Assembly: GCA_002381155.1 (NCBI GenBank)
Contig: DFQX01000006.1
Span: 1-6,979 of the forward strand
Length of the DNA: 6,979 bases
Reading direction: 5' to 3'
DNA from: Flavobacteriaceae bacterium UBA3478
GTDB lineage: Bacteria > Bacteroidota > Bacteroidia > Flavobacteriales > Flavobacteriaceae
Positions 5,695 through 6,979 of the stretch are shown here, one piece after another. Within the stretch, counting starts at the first letter, position 1. Each line of letters opens with the position of its first letter. The notes under the pieces were generated by a model. It saw only the letters and a program-made list of their open reading frames with translations, ran no database searches and had not been told where the DNA came from. The position numbers and the translations under genes are program-made.

Positions 5695-6979
5695 ATGAGA
5701 AGTTTACTTATTCTTATTGCTATTACTATTTCCTTCCAGAGTTTTGGACAAAAAAAGGCTTTGGTCGGAGGAACACTTATTGACGGTTTCGGAAACCAAC
5801 CGATTCGTAACAGTGTAATTCTGATTGAGGGAGAGACAATAGTCGCAGTGGGAACTATGGATAATATAGAGGTGCCTAATGAGTATGAGGTGATTTCAAC
5901 AGAAGGCATGAGCGTATTGCCAGGACTATGGGATATGCACGTGCATCTAATGATTACTGGGCACTCGAATTACACTTATTGGGATAAAACCTACTTACCT
6001 CTTTTTGAAGAAGTAATCATGCCAGCCTCTGCCCATCAACTATTACTGGCAGGAGTTACAAGCGCTAGAGATCTAGGTGCACCGCTTGATGCGAGTATTA
6101 ATGTTAGAGACGCCATTAATAACGGAGAAATTCCAGGCCCTACGATGTATATGAGCGGCCCTTTTATTCAGAAGAAACCTTATCCGGGTACTGAAGCTTT
6201 TCGATGGGGAATTGATGGTGTTAAAGATGCCCGTTCAAAGATCCAAAAACTAGCACAGGCGGGTGTAGATTGTATCAAGTTAATCGATCAAGATCAGCTT
6301 AGCTATGATGAATTAGAGACTATTGTAGACGAAGCCCACAAGCATGGATTAAAGGTAGTTGCCCACTCTCATCGCCCAGAAGAAATTCGATTAGGATTAA
6401 AAGCCGGAGTAGATAATTTTGAACACACAGGGTTATCTTCAGCTCCTAGATATCCAGATGATGTCATCGCAGGAATCGCAGAACGAACCGCCCAAATGAA
6501 TAAAGGCCCTTTGTTCTGGACTCCAACCATAGAAGGACTATACAATTATGAATATCTCGTCCAAAATCCAGAAAAACTAGACAATGATTCATGGCATTTA
6601 GGCCTTCCTGATTCCATTGTGAGAGATATCAAAGAATCTATCAAAGCTCCAGGAGAACTACCCTACTTTCAACTTACTCCATCTCGTAAACCAACACTTA
6701 CCACTAAGTTTCATCAGCTGAAACAAGCTGGAGTAGTAATGCTTATCGGTACCGATAGTGGAATACCGATGAAGTTTCATTCTCAAAGTACATGGAATGA
6801 ATTAGATGTGTGGGTAAATGTAATGGGAGTCTCTCCGCTCGAAGCAATAAAATCAGCTACTTATTGGCCTTCAGTTTTCATGGGAGTGGATGATCAAGTA
6901 GGCACCATTTCTAATGGAAAACAGGCAGATATTATTGCAGTTAAAGGAGACGTTTTGCGCTACATCAATCTACTTCAAG
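5695..6979 (+). CDS. Exported amidohydrolase, imidazolonepropionase/prolidase-like (3' end beyond window)
   Basis: The first 428 residues are visible; about 20 or more residues are probably missing, since the final VLRYINLLQ precedes the usual last strand of the family. Residues 1-18 are a signal peptide (MRSLLILIAITISFQSFG|Q). The composite beta-domain start is ALVGGTLIDG (22-31). The binuclear metal site is complete: HVH at His82 and His84, Lys195 (IKL, carboxylated-lysine position), His224 (VVAHSH), His244 (FEHTG) and Asp354 (IGTDSG). The late PLEAIKSAT (381-389) and GKQADIIAV (408-416) motifs are those of family amidohydrolases. Relatives include Xaa-Pro and other dipeptidases, imidazolonepropionase and atrazine-type hydrolases; export and the neighbouring M14 carboxypeptidase favour a peptidase-like role, by inference. 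The ATG at 5695 is chosen because it opens the signal peptide. Confidence 0.91.
   Translation, partial: MRSLLILIAITISFQSFGQKKALVGGTLIDGFGNQPIRNSVILIEGETIVAVGTMDNIEVPNEYEVISTEGMSVLPGLWDMHVHLMITGHSNYTYWDKTYLPLFEEVIMPASAHQLLLAGVTSARDLGAPLDASINVRDAINNGEIPGPTMYMSGPFIQKKPYPGTEAFRWGIDGVKDARSKIQKLAQAGVDCIKLIDQDQLSYDELETIVDEAHKHGLKVVAHSHRPEEIRLGLKAGVDNFEHTGLSSAPRYPDDVIAGIAERTAQMNKGPLFWTPTIEGLYNYEYLVQNPEKLDNDSWHLGLPDSIVRDIKESIKAPGELPYFQLTPSRKPTLTTKFHQLKQAGVVMLIGTDSGIPMKFHSQSTWNELDVWVNVMGVSPLEAIKSATYWPSVFMGVDDQVGTISNGKQADIIAVKGDVLRYINLLQ

Noticed and set aside
5664..5909. Open frame of 81 codons on the minus strand over the amidohydrolase start
   Set aside because: It is opposite the signal peptide and first beta-domain of a well-supported gene and shows no domain of its own.
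1..6979. CRISPR arrays, tandem repeats, insertion sequences, riboswitches
   Set aside because: No regularly spaced repeats, transposase frames, terminal inverted repeats or recognisable riboswitch cores were found on reading both strands.

Overview
The window looks like chromosomal DNA of a marine- or environment-type Bacteroidota (Flavobacteriia or Cytophagia-like). The case rests on a TonB-dependent receptor with an N-terminal carboxypeptidase-regulatory-like domain and an 'LDEV' TonB-box-like segment, A-rich sequence rather than Shine-Dalgarno motifs before start codons, several Sec-exported hydrolases, moderately AT-rich coding sequence, and a tRNA whose CCA end is not encoded. No integrase, transposase, CRISPR array or phage gene is visible. 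This reads as ordinary core or near-core sequence, not a mobile island.

Layout. (1) 1-1210, minus strand: a two-gene unit. A 100-residue exported or membrane-anchored protein with HxxxH, CxxC and a C-terminal RPPP motif (908-1210) is followed by the 5' part of a TonB-dependent outer-membrane receptor (1-824, cut by the window edge). A 9-bp perfect inverted repeat lies between them. (2) 1240-1412: a terminator-like hairpin region and a tRNA-Ser(GGA) gene on the minus strand. (3) 1450-2879, plus strand: a small VOC (glyoxalase/bleomycin-resistance-like) protein whose annotated start would add a hydrophobic N-terminal segment, overlapping a secreted dienelactone-hydrolase-like alpha/beta hydrolase. 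(4) 2857-5619, minus strand: a 920-residue secreted M14-family zinc carboxypeptidase with a C-terminal glutamine-amidotransferase-like domain. Its 3' end overlaps the hydrolase gene by 23 bp. (5) 5695-6979, plus strand: an exported amidohydrolase of the imidazolonepropionase/prolidase-like group, cut by the right edge, divergent from the M14 gene across 75 bp.

How the genes fit together. The M14 peptidase and the amidohydrolase are both exported metallohydrolases that share one short divergent control region, which suggests joint peptide processing in the periplasm or outside the cell. The small HxxxH/CxxC protein and the receptor look like a metal- or metal-complex-related uptake pair, but the substrate cannot be read from the sequence. 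The VOC protein and the hydrolase are translationally adjacent and probably co-transcribed; their shared role is unknown. The most interesting unknown is the small HxxxH-CxxC-RPPP protein. No wholly new multi-gene system is evident.
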